In this document: positions 33,011 to 44,246 of the stretch, in pieces
Layout of the letters: the number at the start of each line of letters is the position of its first letter
How positions within the stretch are numbered: position 1 is the stretch's first letter
NCBI GenBank assembly: GCA_947179485.1
Contig: OX359245.1
Span: 64,529,067 to 64,593,066 of the forward strand
DNA length: 64,000 bases
Direction of reading: 5' to 3'
From: Allacma fusca
Taxonomy: Eukaryota; Arthropoda; Collembola; Symphypleona; Sminthuridae
Translations under genes and position numbers: made by a program
The notes under the pieces: generated by a model
Seen by the model: only the letters and a program-made list of their open reading frames with translations
The model's database searches: none
What the model was told of the DNA's origin: nothing

Positions 33011-34252
33011 ATGGGTCCCCAACGAGAAAGAACATTCCAGTGTGGATACTGTTCCTCAAAATATTCCCGTAAAGAAGACCTTGATGTTCATGTAAGAACC
33101 CATACAATAGAAAGGCCCTACAAATGCAAAGAATGCTCTTCCACATTTATGTCTAGTTCTATCCTTGGGGGTCACCGTAGAATCCACATTGAAGATCGAC
33201 CATTCAAATGTGACCAGTGCCCCTCCAGGTTCAAAGCTAAAAAAGTCCTAACCGTTCACCTTACTAGAGTTCACCCTGAGGAAAAACCATACAAATGCAA
33301 AGAGTGCTCTTTGAAGTTCAAAACAAAAATTCACCTGCGAATTCACGGTGCGGTCCACGTTACGAAAAGACTATATGAATGCCAAGATTGCTCTTCAAAG
33401 TTCAAGACCAAACAAAACCTGAGGATTCACAGTAATATACACACTAGAGAAAGACGATACGAATGCAAAGCGTGCCCCTTGAAGTTCGAGACAAAGTTCG
33501 ACCTCAAGGCTCACCGTGCTATCCACTCCGAAGAGAGACCATACAAATGTGAAAAATGCTCCTCAGATTTCAAGAAAAAGCAACACCTTGACAATCACAG
33601 AATGATCCATACTACAGTAAAGACCCACACATGCAGCGAGTGCTCATCGGAGTTCCGAACTAAAAGTAATCTTAAAACCCATCTCAGGACCCACACAGGG
33701 GAAAGACCGCACAGATGTAATATGTGTAATAGGAGTTTCAGCACTGCTTCCGGCCTTGAAACTCATATCCGTATACACACTACTGAAAAGCCATATCCGT
33801 GCTCTATATGTCGGAAGGAGTTTGCACACAAAAACAGCCTCAAACAACATATTCGAATGCATTCAAGCGGAATTCCTTTCGAATGCCAAATTTGCTCGAA
33901 GCAATATCGAAGCATCAGAACATTGACAGCACATTTGAGAACACATTCAGACCAGTATCCTATTAAAACTCACACTGGCGAGAAACCCGGCGGTTCCTAC
34001 TGTCACGATCGGAAACAAAGTTTGTATTTACATCTGAACATGCATCATTTCGGAATTAACTCAAACACTTGTGTACCAAACATGGCAAATATCATACAAA
34101 AGTCAAACGATTCGAAAACTTGCGCTGATCTTTTGAAATGCAAAATTTGTACATATAGTGGACCCACCCATACTGAATTGTGTATGCATTACTCCGCTTG
34201 TCATTGTTTACCCGTTGTTATTTTGAAAAGGTTAGCAACGCAAGGTGTGTAA
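33011..34252 (+). CDS. C2H2 poly-zinc-finger protein 2 (intact, internally deleted)
   Basis: 413-residue predicted nuclear DNA-binding protein. It starts MGPQRERTFQC. Eleven regular C2H2 fingers run to near residue 320 (the third has H-x4-H). Then SDQYPIKTHTGEKP joins directly to SYCHDRKQ, so about five fingers present in protein 1 (its fingers 9-13 and part of 14) are lost in frame. A final irregular finger (CKICTYSGPTHTE) and the tail LPVVILKRLATQGV remain. No accessory domain. The in-frame deletion implies the protein was still under selection, or lucky, when it happened. The longer open frame entering from 32,835 crosses the intron acceptor and is not the start. Confidence 0.88.
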   Translation: MGPQRERTFQCGYCSSKYSRKEDLDVHVRTHTIERPYKCKECSSTFMSSSILGGHRRIHIEDRPFKCDQCPSRFKAKKVLTVHLTRVHPEEKPYKCKECSLKFKTKIHLRIHGAVHVTKRLYECQDCSSKFKTKQNLRIHSNIHTRERRYECKACPLKFETKFDLKAHRAIHSEERPYKCEKCSSDFKKKQHLDNHRMIHTTVKTHTCSECSSEFRTKSNLKTHLRTHTGERPHRCNMCNRSFSTASGLETHIRIHTTEKPYPCSICRKEFAHKNSLKQHIRMHSSGIPFECQICSKQYRSIRTLTAHLRTHSDQYPIKTHTGEKPGGSYCHDRKQSLYLHLNMHHFGINSNTCVPNMANIIQKSNDSKTCADLLKCKICTYSGPTHTELCMHYSACHCLPVVILKRLATQGV

Positions 34253-35014
34253 ATTACTGTTGCTATTTTTGACTATCAATCAAAATATTTTTACTGCGTA
34301 TACATATACAAGATGTGTGTTGATTTATGATCTCGTTGGATTTCCTTTGAGGTCAAACTGATGATATGAACTTGTTAAAACATAATACATATTATGCTTC
34401 TCACTGATAAGGTAACGAACGATCTGCAGTAAGCAAAGTTTCAGTAATTCAGCGGGATGCATTTGTTGATACCTGTAGAGATAGTATAAAAATAACCCTA
34501 GTGATATTTTAAAGGGTTAATCTGGTACATATTAAATTTTGCAGATATTTTCTGAAGTATAGTTCCAGCAGTAAAGACTCGTTTCTGTCCGAAATGATAA
34601 TTGCCGATGGGATGCAGAAGGAACAGCTTGAAGATAATAGCGTATAGTTGGGGTAATTTCTGTTAAATTTAAATATTTTAATTCATTTAAATATTGAAGT
34701 TAGTATACAAAACCTATAAAATAAATAATTAGTGTGTGCAAATTTTCCTGTACGTCTAACGCTTGAAAAATAGATTGGTTGAGATTTGGTATTTTCGAAA
34801 AGTGCTAACAAAGGGGAACTAACCCATGCAGGCAAATATTTTAAAAGTATAATGCGTGTGTCGAATAATTATTTTTGGGCCAGCAATTGATCTCAAAGAT
34901 TAACTACCAGTTTTTAAATTCTAATCAGTGTTTTGTTTTGTGACAGTACTATTTTAAAGGATTAATCTGAATTATAATAAAACTTTTACAAATATTTTCT
35001 GAAGCAGTTCCGAC
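34253..35014. other. 3' flank of zinc-finger gene 2
   Basis: 34,260-34,640 matches 61,510-61,750 and 29,800-30,120, the common 3' spacer, with GATGGGATGCAGAAGG as a landmark. From 34,930 the spacer is repeated a second time and is interrupted by the next element. No gene. Confidence 0.5.
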
Positions 35015-35891
35015 CAAAGATGGGCCCCTTGCCTATATCTAGGCCCTTTTATAGGCAAAAGTTCTAGGGAGGAAGCAAAAAAACAAGAATCTAGGATAGG
35101 ATATAGGCAAGGTTCAATGGGATTTAGATGCAAATAAAATATTATAGGAAGTTTGGGGAATAAATATAGGCACCTAGGCAATTTAGGCTAGGGGCTTTAT
35201 AAATAAATATAATATGAAGGGAGCAGGTATGCTACTGATGCCGACATGCCGAGTAGGGGTATAGTCATGCAACTGATGCACTGAACAATAAGAGCATATA
35301 ATTTCGAAGAGGAATATATAAGGTTGCATTGGGAAATCTCTACCTTTTATACTACCACAAATTAGCAATGGTTGGAAAAATTCGGAGAAGTAAAGCATGT
35401 TATAGCATGATTGTTAGGACATCTGGTCGACAATGATGTAACAAATTTTCAGCGTGGAACAGACCAACAGATCAACAAACCAACAGACCAACGTAGCAAT
35501 AAATAAATGTAGTATTATTAAGTACAGGATATTTGGACACATGCGGGGTTTTCGGTTTTCTGTTGGGACTTTGAGAGTGTACTTATATAGGGAAGCAGTA
35601 GTTTTGAACTTTCTAATATGGTATAATTGCATGATACTCCCAAAAGGACTATTATAAGAACATTTATAGGGATATATGTAGGTAGGCATCTCCCTGTTTC
35701 CTATATTATAGGAAGGAACTTCGTGTTGCTTTAGCCTTTATAGGATTTAAGGAAGGCGTTTCGTTGAACATTTCCTGAAAAGGGGGAGATAACTTGACGA
35801 GGATTATAATTATAGGCAAATAGGGAGGCACATTATGTTAGTTTAATTATAGGAAGGAAATAGGCAAGGTGAATTAAAAGGCCCATCTTTG
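35015..35891. mobile_element. hAT-like non-autonomous element, TATAGG-word type
   Basis: 877 bp. Perfect ends CAAAGATGGGCC/GGCCCATCTTTG; 8-bp duplication GTTCCGAC at 35,007-35,014 and 35,892-35,899. The homologous spacer at 30,070 has the empty site (GTTCCAACAG). The ends are dense in TATAGGCA/TATAGGA words. No coding capacity. Confidence 0.9.
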
Positions 35892-36670
35892 GTTCCGACA
35901 GTAAAGTCGCGTTTCTCTCCGAAATGATAATTGCCGATGGGATGCAGAAGGGACAGCTGAAAGATAAAAGCGTCAGAACTGCTGTTTCCCTATAATAAAA
36001 TTGCAGAAAATTATAAATTCGTTTAATGAACTAAGTTAGTATGAAAAATTTGTAATATAATTTTTTATTGTAGACATTTTTTCCTGTGTGTCTAATGATT
36101 GATAAATTGATTGGTAAAGTTATTGTTTTTTCTGCAAATAGTGCTAACTTGCTAACAAAGAGGAACTAACCTATGCAGCCCTACATTTAAGTATATTGTG
36201 TGTGCAGACTAATTATCGTGGGGTCAGCAAACGATCTCAAAGATTAAGTACCAGTTTTTAAACCCTAATCAACATTATGTTTTATAAGTGGAATGGCAAC
36301 ATAAACGCTCCATTCATTTTTGTATTATCAGTATTTCCCATTATGCTGTTGTTTAAATATAGTTTAAAGATACATTTACAGTCGACTGTTTTTTGTACCC
36401 ATGACGAGCATCGGTTGTAATCCAAGGTACTTTGTTGAGCACTTCTCCAGTGCTTAGGCTCAAAGTTAAGCCAAAATTATAAAAAAGAAGTTGTATTGTC
36501 AGTCATAAAATTTTTAATATTTTCATTCTGTTGTGAACCTCGGCATAAAGTTTCTGAGTATTGTGAGCATGACACTGTGTACTTAATTCAGATGCACTAC
36601 TTGCAGATCCAAACAATCCAAGCTCCCCGGCAACGTAAAAATTATACGTGATTATGCACGGGATTATACA
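35892..36670. other. spacer between zinc-finger copies
   Basis: Continues the 3' spacer up to about 36,300. 36,380-36,600 matches 46,700-46,950 (TACCCATGACGAGCA and CAAAGTTA landmarks), showing another duplicated block. No gene. Confidence 0.45.
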
Positions 36671-36731
36671 CTCCTCTTGTCATAGTTTACCCGTCGTTAT
36701 TCTGAAAAGGCTTATGACACGAGGTGTATAA
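36671..36731 (+). pseudogene. zinc-finger gene C-terminal relic
   Basis: Sixty bases encoding CHSLPVVILKRLMTRGV and a stop, the exact C-terminal tail of the zinc-finger family. No fingers remain upstream; a typical 3' flank (GGTTACCAATAAAAC) follows. It marks a deleted copy. Confidence 0.8.
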
Positions 36732-37185
36732 ATTGTTATTCTATTTTTGGTTACCAATAAAACATTCTACGTTGAATTAATGTTAACATATAACGCCCTA
36801 AATTAATGTAAATAGGATCCGCGGAATATCATGTTGTTATACCTTTCAACTGTGACGCTTCCAATATTTATTTATATCACATTAGCTAAAAGTTATTTCA
36901 TGACTATACTCAATACATGTAATACGACTTATTGTTGGTGTGAATCTGAATAGTTTACACCCCTCAATGTGAAACGAAAATGCAAACAGACATTTGTAAT
37001 CACCATTTCTTTGACGTGGAAATGTCCTTTTGCGCTTATTTGTGCTAGCAATTTTAGATAATCAAGCGCTCCTTTGACAAATCCTTCACAAGAAATTATT
37101 CGCCCGAAATACTATTGTTGGATCGTAAAGTATTTTTTATGAAAGAATGTTCCTTCGGGTTTGTATATAGGGCAATCCGTTAGAA
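36732..37185. other. non-coding spacer
   Basis: AT-rich DNA after the C-terminal relic; no open frame or recognised repeat. Confidence 0.35.
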
Positions 37186-37610
37186 GCACCGTAACGTACA
37201 TACATACTGGAGTTAGTCCATTGCAAAGTGCAAAAACTCACACTGGCGAAGAACCCTTCAATTGTAAACTCTGCTCTTATGCTTGTGTCAGTGCTCTTAA
37301 ACAGGGACCGAATGGGGTTGAGTCTTAAATCTAATGACATGCTGCTTGAAAAAGAGCAATAATATTGTATGGGAATTTATCAGATTCTTTTGGTTCCATT
37401 AATGAAAATACTCATATATAGGAGTCTGTTATAGAGACAGTACACTAAACTGTTTAATTATGTTAAATTACACGTTCTATAGCAACATCTTTTTATACCC
37501 TTTCTTTTTGTAATAGATATTCAACCAACAGGTGACATATACATATAATTGTTCTGCTGCAATTAGTAACTCGCAGAATGCTGCCGGTATCTATTTCGAT
37601 TCAATTGTAG
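37186..37610 (+). pseudogene. fused relics: zinc finger 11 joined to gustatory receptor 3' end
   Basis: 37,200-37,303 encodes KTHTGEEPFNCKLCSYAC, matching finger 11 of zinc-finger protein 1. From 37,304 the sequence matches the last intron of the gustatory receptor (GGACCGAATGGGG against GGAACCGAATTCG at 20,743), then its final exon (ATATTCAACCAACAGGTGAC). The receptor part has lost its reading frame. The junction is abrupt, with no target duplication, as expected for unequal recombination or a deletion. Confidence 0.72.
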
Positions 37611-39210
37611 TGAAAAATATTTGTAGACCAACGTAAACACTAATTTAAATGCTAGTAGTTTCTGTTTGCGTAATTATGCCTTCATGCCGACACACGGATA
37701 TTGCGATGTTCGTTGGGGGTTTAAAATGATCCCAATCTCAAGGCTCCACACCATTCCTCATTCCATATTTACATGTACTATGATATGAGACACTACAACT
37801 TTTGGAGTATATTCATAATTTTGTAATTGTGACAATCGTCAGTAACATTGTTATTCTAATTCGAGGCTGTTTTTGGAGTTAAAGTTGGAATGAGTTGTAA
37901 TGCATACGCATAGAATAATCAAATGCTTCATTGGAGAATCTTTCAATTTTGAATTTCGCTAAGTAAATCGTGCAATATTATTAAAAATCCTTTAAGTAAA
38001 TTAACGTTGGGTGTACAGTAAAAGAAATGCATTCATAACAATGAAATCCTCAGGATTGCAGCCATAAAAAGTATTTATCCTTTCCTGCAGCCGTAAACCG
38101 GAAATAGGGGCCAGCGATTGCAATTTTTAATAGCCACTTAACTAAATTTTCTACCCCTCCCAATACGTCCTAAAACGTATATCGTCCAGTTACTGCCTTG
38201 GTGGAACCAACATCTATGCCTCAAATCAAAGGTGGGCAAAGATTACGCATACCTTAAAGCCAACATATTTTTAGGTTCTTACGTACAGTCTACATTTTAG
38301 CCTACATAAATCCCACCCGAGAGTTCAACCTACCTACAACCTACATACATCCCTCCCGAGAGTTGACCCTACCTACAACCTACATACATTACTCCCGAGA
38401 ATTGTCCCTACCTACAACCAACATACCTCTTTGTCGTAATTGATTCATACCTGCATAACTAAAATGAAATTATGCGATCATTCATTGTAATTACTGAAAA
38501 CGAATTGAAATCGTTTGCCCTCCAGCACGTAAATAAAAGAACAAAACATGTGTATATGTGATACAAAGATTAGATGGGGCTTTTATTCACCGCTTTGGAA
38601 TACGAAATGTTCGAACAAACATACACCTATTTTCATGCTTAAGTACCTACCTTTTTTTATGCAGGTACGTACTGATTATTCCCAGCATACATAAATTGCA
38701 TATTTTCCCCCTCGAAATATACAGCCTACATGCAAATGCCTACAAAATATGTGAAAATTTGAGCATAGCCTACAATTTTGCCTACTTGTAGGCATACATG
38801 TAGGGTATGCGCCCAACTTTGCCTCAAATTATAATAAAACAGAAGTTCAGTTTCTGGCTTCTGGGGTCGTAATTCCGTCTATCTCACAATCAGACACAGC
38901 CCCGGCTTATTGTTAGCACAGCGTGAGCATCCGTATATAGCATGTAACACGTGGCAATATATTATTTTGTGCTACTCACGTTGCCCTCAAAGTCTGTTCT
39001 GTAACCTGTACATAACTACAGTACTGTTTTTGTTTTTGTCAGCAATATTCAAAAGAATAGAGAATTTCTAAACCAGTCCCGGGAAAAATTTGTAATAATA
39101 TTACATTCCTTTATCTGTACCCTATGCATCCTCCCACCAGATATATGTCATTAGACATGTTTATTTTTCTTTTTAGCAAAAACAAATCGATGAAGCGGTC
39201 ATTCGGAAGA
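37611..39210. other. 5' flank and leader of the split zinc-finger gene
   Basis: Apart from the element at 38,227-38,821, it aligns with 21,750-23,070 upstream of zinc-finger gene 1. Acceptor TTTTTAG ends at 39,176, 34 bases before the ATG at 39,211. No separate gene. Confidence 0.6.
38227..38821. mobile_element. hAT-like non-autonomous element, CCTACAT-word type
   Basis: 595 bp. Ends CAAAGGTGGGCA and the complement of CAAAGTTGGGCG, followed on both sides by CGCATACC; 8-bp duplication CCTCAAAT at 38,219-38,226 and 38,822-38,829. The paralogous flank of zinc-finger gene 1 (near 22,270) is empty. The left end is tandem CCTACAACCTACATAC-type lines. No coding capacity. Confidence 0.9.
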
Positions 39211-39951
39211 ATGGGTCCCAAGAGGGAAAGAAGGTTCCAGTGTGGATACTGCTCGTCAAAATACTATTGGAAAGGAGAACTTAATATTCACATGAGAACC
39301 CATACTGGAGAGAGACCCTACAAATGCAAAGAATGCACTTCAGCTTTTAGGTCCAGTTCTATTCTTTCGAGTCACCGGAAAGTCCACATTGAAGACCGAC
39401 CATTCAAATGTGACCAGTGCCCCTCCAGATTCAAAGCTCAAAATGTCCTTAACGCTCATCGCACAGGAGTTCACGCTCAGGAAAAACTATACAAATGCAA
39501 CGAGTGTTCCTCAAAGTTCAGGACAAAAAATCGCCTGCGAATTCACGGTACAGTCCACGTAACAAAAAGATTATACGAATGCAAAGATTGCTCTTCCAGG
39601 TTTAAGTCCAAAACACACCTCAAGGCTCACCGGAAACTACACACGGAAGAAAGACCATACGAATGCGAAGCGTGTTCATTGCAGTTCAAGACAAAATGTT
39701 ACCTTAACGCTCACCGTGCAGTCCATACTGGAGAAAGGCCGTACAAATGTGAAGAATGCTCCTCAGCTTTCAAAAGAAAACATCACCTTAGCATTCACAG
39801 ATTAGTCCATACTAAAGTAAAGCCCCACAAATGCAGAGAGTGCTCATCGGAGTTCCGAACTAAAAGTAATCTTAAAACCCATCTCAGGACCCATCCAGGG
39901 GAAAGACCGCACAAATGTAATATGTGTAATAATAGTTTCGCAACTACATCC

Positions 39952-40277
39952 GGAAAGTATAACTTGGCCGACGTCCGAAGATCATCGGCTGAACTTGGCC
40001 GACGTTCGTCGGGTTAACCTGAATCTAGCCGACGGCCGTCAGCCGAAATGTTGTTGAAGTTACCCGACACCCGAAAATTTTCGGGTAAAAAGCTGAACCT
40101 GGCCGACGGTCGTCAGCCGAAATGTTGTTGAAGTTGGCCGACACCCGAATCACGGCGGGTAAAAACTGAATCTGGCCGACGGTCGTCAGCCGAAATGTTG
40201 TTGAAGTTGGCCGAAGGCCTTGTTTCGTCCGGACGCACTTCGGCTGAATCTAGCCGATGCCTTGTACTCAAATTAAT
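39952..40277. repeat. left terminal inverted repeat of the MULE-like element
   Basis: Contains about three modules of roughly 75 bases, each with GGCCGACGGTCGTCAGCCGA, GTTGTTGAAGT and ACCCGA, rich in palindromic GGCCGAC/GTCGGCC words. GC-rich compared with its surroundings. The right copy lies at 43,005-43,331 in inverse orientation. Confidence 0.85.
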
Positions 40278-42145
40278 TGAAGTTCATATCAAACCCTCTT
40301 CCACGTAGCACGCAAGTGAACAAGCCATCTTACGAAAAAAATAATTTCCTGTTGTAATAATTAAACTTGTCACGAAATATTGTATACATATATACTAAGT
40401 TAAAAATGATAGCCATGGCGGTCGTCGTCATTTGTGTACAACACATGTTACACATAGCGGTTCATTTATTTATTGCAGAAACATGCATTGAAATAAAAAT
40501 GAAATAACTTGCCTGTTCTAACGTTTCTTTTTTGTTAGACAGGTTTGGGTTAAAGTTGTAGCTGCAAATATGGTAACCCAGTGTTACTGCTAATTAATCC
40601 TGTCCATTCCAATGAAAAACGAATGCCATCTTTTGGCATCTTTATGATTGAGTTTACATTGTAATAATATAAATGCAACAATGTTGGGAAAATCTTTTTA
40701 ATATATTAATCATGCAATTTTCGCTCGTCCCAAATGTGTAACACCAACGTTTACTGGTTTGCCGTTGTTATGATCAAGTACCACAAAAACTAACTAACAG
40801 ACTGAATAGCAGTATGTAGGTATTAATGGGAAGTTCTCCTTAGCAAGGCCTTTGAATTTTAAAGGTAGGCTGGGAGATGGTGTAGTTTTAGCCAACAAGG
40901 CTTATTTATTTAAAATAAGTGAAGGAGAGAATCAATTTAATAAATAAATAAAATACAGTAATAATTAAGGCCACAGGCCGTAAGAGAGAAAACTCCGAAG
41001 AAGGGAGGCGATGAACCAGGGTCTTTCCAACTTGAAGTTTGATCCACGAATGTCGAGTTCCCAATCTCTATCCTTCCACTCTCCATCCACTCTCGTGATC
41101 TTCCTCACCAGCGCCAATCAGCGCTGGCCGCGCGACCGAACTTGTTAGTTGGGTCACGAGGGAAAGGATTGTTCCCATAACAATCATTACAGTATTTTGT
41201 ATTGAAAAAGCCGAAGGCATTTGGTCAGTGTGTAATATATGCAAAATTTACTTGTGAACGTCAACCTATAGTATACAGAGTGGCATCAAACTATTGCACC
41301 ATCTAGCGTATGAATTAGTCATTACGAATGATTTTAGACTTATTGTGGTCATAATTCGGATACAAAATTTTAGTAACGTGAAAATGTCTTAATTTTGTAA
41401 CAGCTCGATGAAATCATTATATATTTTCAATATCAATGTGTTGAAATATAATTGGCAAAGTATCGACTAATTAATATAAATGACGATTAGTTGGCAGCGC
41501 ACAGGGCATGAGTATGAGGTTTAAATCGAAAGTGACATGCGTTTCTGAAACAAGTGATCAAAAATTACAAACATTTTTAGTATTCCCCAATTATATAAAC
41601 AGAATATTTCTGAAGCATGGAATATATAATGAAAAAAATATCATATTGCGAATGTTTGTTATACAGTGTGGTAAAAATTACATAGCTGACATCAACCAAA
41701 CTGATGAAATCGAAGGTTCACCTGTTCGATCATACTTTTTTCTGGACTTCAGCTTTTTCAGTGTGTCGTCGTATACATACTTATCATCTCCATGTATTAA
41801 AACCGCAAAGTAGTGGTTGCCTGTATGAACACGTGTATGTGTAACTTACAACGTTGTATAATTTCCCCATAATATCCTGCTGCAAGTATAATTCCGATTC
41901 AGGTGCTTCATTTCTCCACCGAATTTACCATCAGGACATGTATTCTGGAACAGTCCATCACAACTGTAAACAATAAATGGAGGTGTTACCGTCGGAACAA
42001 CATACTCGTACGTTAAATTAACTCCACGTCCACACAATCGGCACCCGAAGGCCTAAGGTAACCATTAAGCAGCCGACTTCTTAGTTTGCCAGGACTTATT
42101 ACAATAAGTTCGGCCAGACTTGTATCTGTCTCTGTTTCGGTTTTA

Positions 42146-42610
42146 TTATTCAAGTATTCTCGATTTGGGCACCTTGAAACTGCCTGAAATCACGAAACCA
42201 GTACTCAGTGGTTTAGTTCTATGCTCTCGTTCAGTCTCTAATAAATCAATGTGGTCAGTTAACGTAATGCCAAGGATTTTTGTCACCCAGGTCAATTGAG
42301 CATAACCCATCTCCCCTCCATCGATATATTGAAATATGCGCTTTACGACTGAAGCAAGAGTGTTAACTTGGTCGTGTAAAATTTTTCTGAATGTCGGTAC
42401 GAACTCGTTTAGATAATACATGATTTGAAGCGTACAATCTATATTGCAAGTATTAGAAAGCTGGACATATTGGCCTTTGTACTCATGAGTCCTACCCCAA
42501 GTTAACAGCAACATTAAGCTTAAAGAGCTTGGAATGTTTGGATTGCGTCTAGATGCTGATGTCTTCGGACCCCAAATGTCAACTTGGGATTCTGGTGATT
42601 TTTCTTCGTA
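42146..42610 (-). CDS. unrecognised protein of the MULE-like element with an NTC-x-ID motif
   Basis: Open frame of about 155 codons on the minus strand; an internal ATG at 42,514 gives 122 residues and the frame stays open to about 42,610. The key stretch is QLSNTCNIDCTLQ, reminiscent of an NTCPID motif I recall from uncharacterised transposon-linked animal proteins (from memory, not checked). A second open stretch on the same strand and frame (42,037-41,846) begins CGRGVNLTYEYV and could be a later exon. No DDE motif was found. The function is unknown; a peptidase-like fold is one possibility only. The frame lies well inside both terminal repeats, so it is element cargo. Confidence 0.4.
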   Translation of the reverse strand, partial: YEEKSPESQVDIWGPKTSASRRNPNIPSSLSLMLLLTWGRTHEYKGQYVQLSNTCNIDCTLQIMYYLNEFVPTFRKILHDQVNTLASVVKRIFQYIDGGEMGYAQLTWVTKILGITLTDHIDLLETEREHRTKPLSTGFVISGSFKVPKSRILE

Positions 42611-43004
42611 CGTGAGTTTTGATTGTGTTTCACAACATTTTTTCGCTTTGATTTCTCCAATTTGTGCTCAACCGTTTGCTCACTTTATTCATCCTATTGG
42701 GCAAATATAATATTATTTTTACTTCTTTCGGAATTATGCAGTTAAACTGCTTCCATTTTTACGATTAAATTTAAGCTTATTACGTACTATTAATCAAATG
42801 TTTCTCAAGCTTCGAAAAAACGACATGTTCTAGCTGTCTAAATACGTTGTCCTTGCTGACACGTTAGTGTGTGCGAATCATGAATATAAAACATTTTTTG
42901 TAAATCATTTCATTTCATATAATAAAACACCACAAATTCCACTTAAACGAATCTAAATGTAAAAAAGAATATCATTGATTATTTTGATGCAACAGTCACG
43001 TTTG

Positions 43005-43331
43005 CATTAATTCGAGTATAAGGCATCGGATAGATTCAGCCGAAGTGCGTCCCGACGAAACAAGGCCTTCGGCCAACTTCAACAACATTTCGGCTGACGA
43101 CCGTCGGCCAGATTCAGTTTTTACCCGCCGTGATTCGGGTGTCGGCCAACTTCAACAACATTTCGGCTGACGACCGTCGGCCAGGTTCAGCTTTTTACCC
43201 GAAAAGTTTCGGGTGTCGGGTAACTTCAACAACATTTCGGCTGACGGCCGTCGGCTAGATTCAGGTTAACCCGACGAACGTCGGCCAAGTTCAGCCGATG
43301 ATCTTCGGGCGTCGTCCAAGTTATACTTTCC
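43005..43331. repeat. right terminal inverted repeat of the MULE-like element
   Basis: Inverse copy of 39,952-40,277 with the same three-module structure; only a small number of differences were noticed by eye. Confidence 0.85.
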
Positions 43332-44246
43332 ACTACATCCATCCTTGAAAATCATATCCGTATACACACTACAGAAAAGCCCTATGAGTGTTCCAAATGC
43401 CATAAGAGGTTTGCACAGAAAGACTACCTCAATCAACATAATCGAATTCATTCAAGCGGAAGACCTTTCCAATGCCAAATATGCTCGAAGCAATATCGAC
43501 GCAGCAGAACATTGACAGCACATTTGAGAACACATTCAGACGATAGGCCCCATGCCTGCAGTATTTGCAATTCCAAATCCAAGACAAATGCTGCTCGATC
43601 AGCTCACTGTATAAAACACACACGTGAAAGACCATACAAGTTTGAATTTTGTGCCAGAGATTTGGTTCATCAACCGCACTCGAGTATCATATAAAAACTC
43701 ACACTGGAGAAAAACCATTTAGTTGTGAACTTTGCTCCTATACTTGTATAAGTAATAGTAGTTTAACAAAACATATGGTGAAACACTCCGAGCACAAAGC
43801 TTTCAAGTGTGAAGTTTGCAAGTTAGCATTCAAACTTGGCGGATGTCTTAAACGCCATTTATTAACCCACACGCGTGACATGCCAGTTTAATTAGTTTAT
43901 TAGTGAGTTTAATTTCCAAACGTGTGTAAAATCTGATTTTGTAGTTCATGAGCTGGCACACAAAGCAAACAAAATGTACGATTGGTTCCTACTCTCACGA
44001 TAGGAAGCAAAGTTTGTCCTTACATCGGAACAGGCAGCATTCTGGAATTAATTCAAGTGCCTGTGTACCCAAAAATCAAATATCATTAAAATGCCAAAGA
44101 CTGTTCGAAACACTGATTGTGAGGTTTTGAAATGCAAAATTTGCATATACTATGGATCCACTCATAAGGAAATGTGTACGCACTACTCCGCTTGCCATAG
44201 TTTACCTATGATTTTTTTGAAAAGGATTGTAACGCTAGGCGTGTAA

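Larger units (their letters stand above)
39952..43331. mobile_element. MULE-like DNA transposon with long terminal inverted repeats, inside zinc-finger gene 3
   Basis: 3,380 bp. Begins GGAAAGTATAACTTGG and ends with its complement. Terminal inverted repeats are about 326 bp each (39,952-40,277 and 43,005-43,331). The 9-bp duplication ACTACATCC lies at 39,943-39,951 and 43,332-43,340. Long inverted repeats with 9-bp duplications are characteristic of Mutator-like elements. No transposase was recognised, but a minus-strand frame near 42,146-42,610 looks like element cargo. Zinc-finger gene 2 shows the undisturbed exon. Confidence 0.82.
39211..44246 (+). pseudogene. C2H2 zinc-finger gene 3, split by a transposon and decayed
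   Basis: First part 39,211-39,951: MGPKRERRFQC and eight full fingers plus half of a ninth (CNMCNNSFATTS). The reading then enters a MULE-like element. After the element and the 9-bp repeat ACTACATCC it resumes at 43,341 in the matching place of the finger (ILENHIRIHTTEKPYECSKC). The second part has further damage of its own: GAATTTTGTGCC has lost one base compared with GAATTTTGTTGC in gene 1, and the stretch for finger 13 is rearranged and carries stops. The family tail is partly recognisable up to the stop at 44,244-44,246. An in-frame ATG at 39,190 is possible. Non-functional as a full-length gene; a truncated nine-finger product is conceivable. Confidence 0.88.

Noticed and set aside
32835-33095. 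Frame starting MEEEFLYTF upstream of zinc-finger gene 2
   Set aside because: Crosses the conserved splice acceptor and is out of frame with the fingers.
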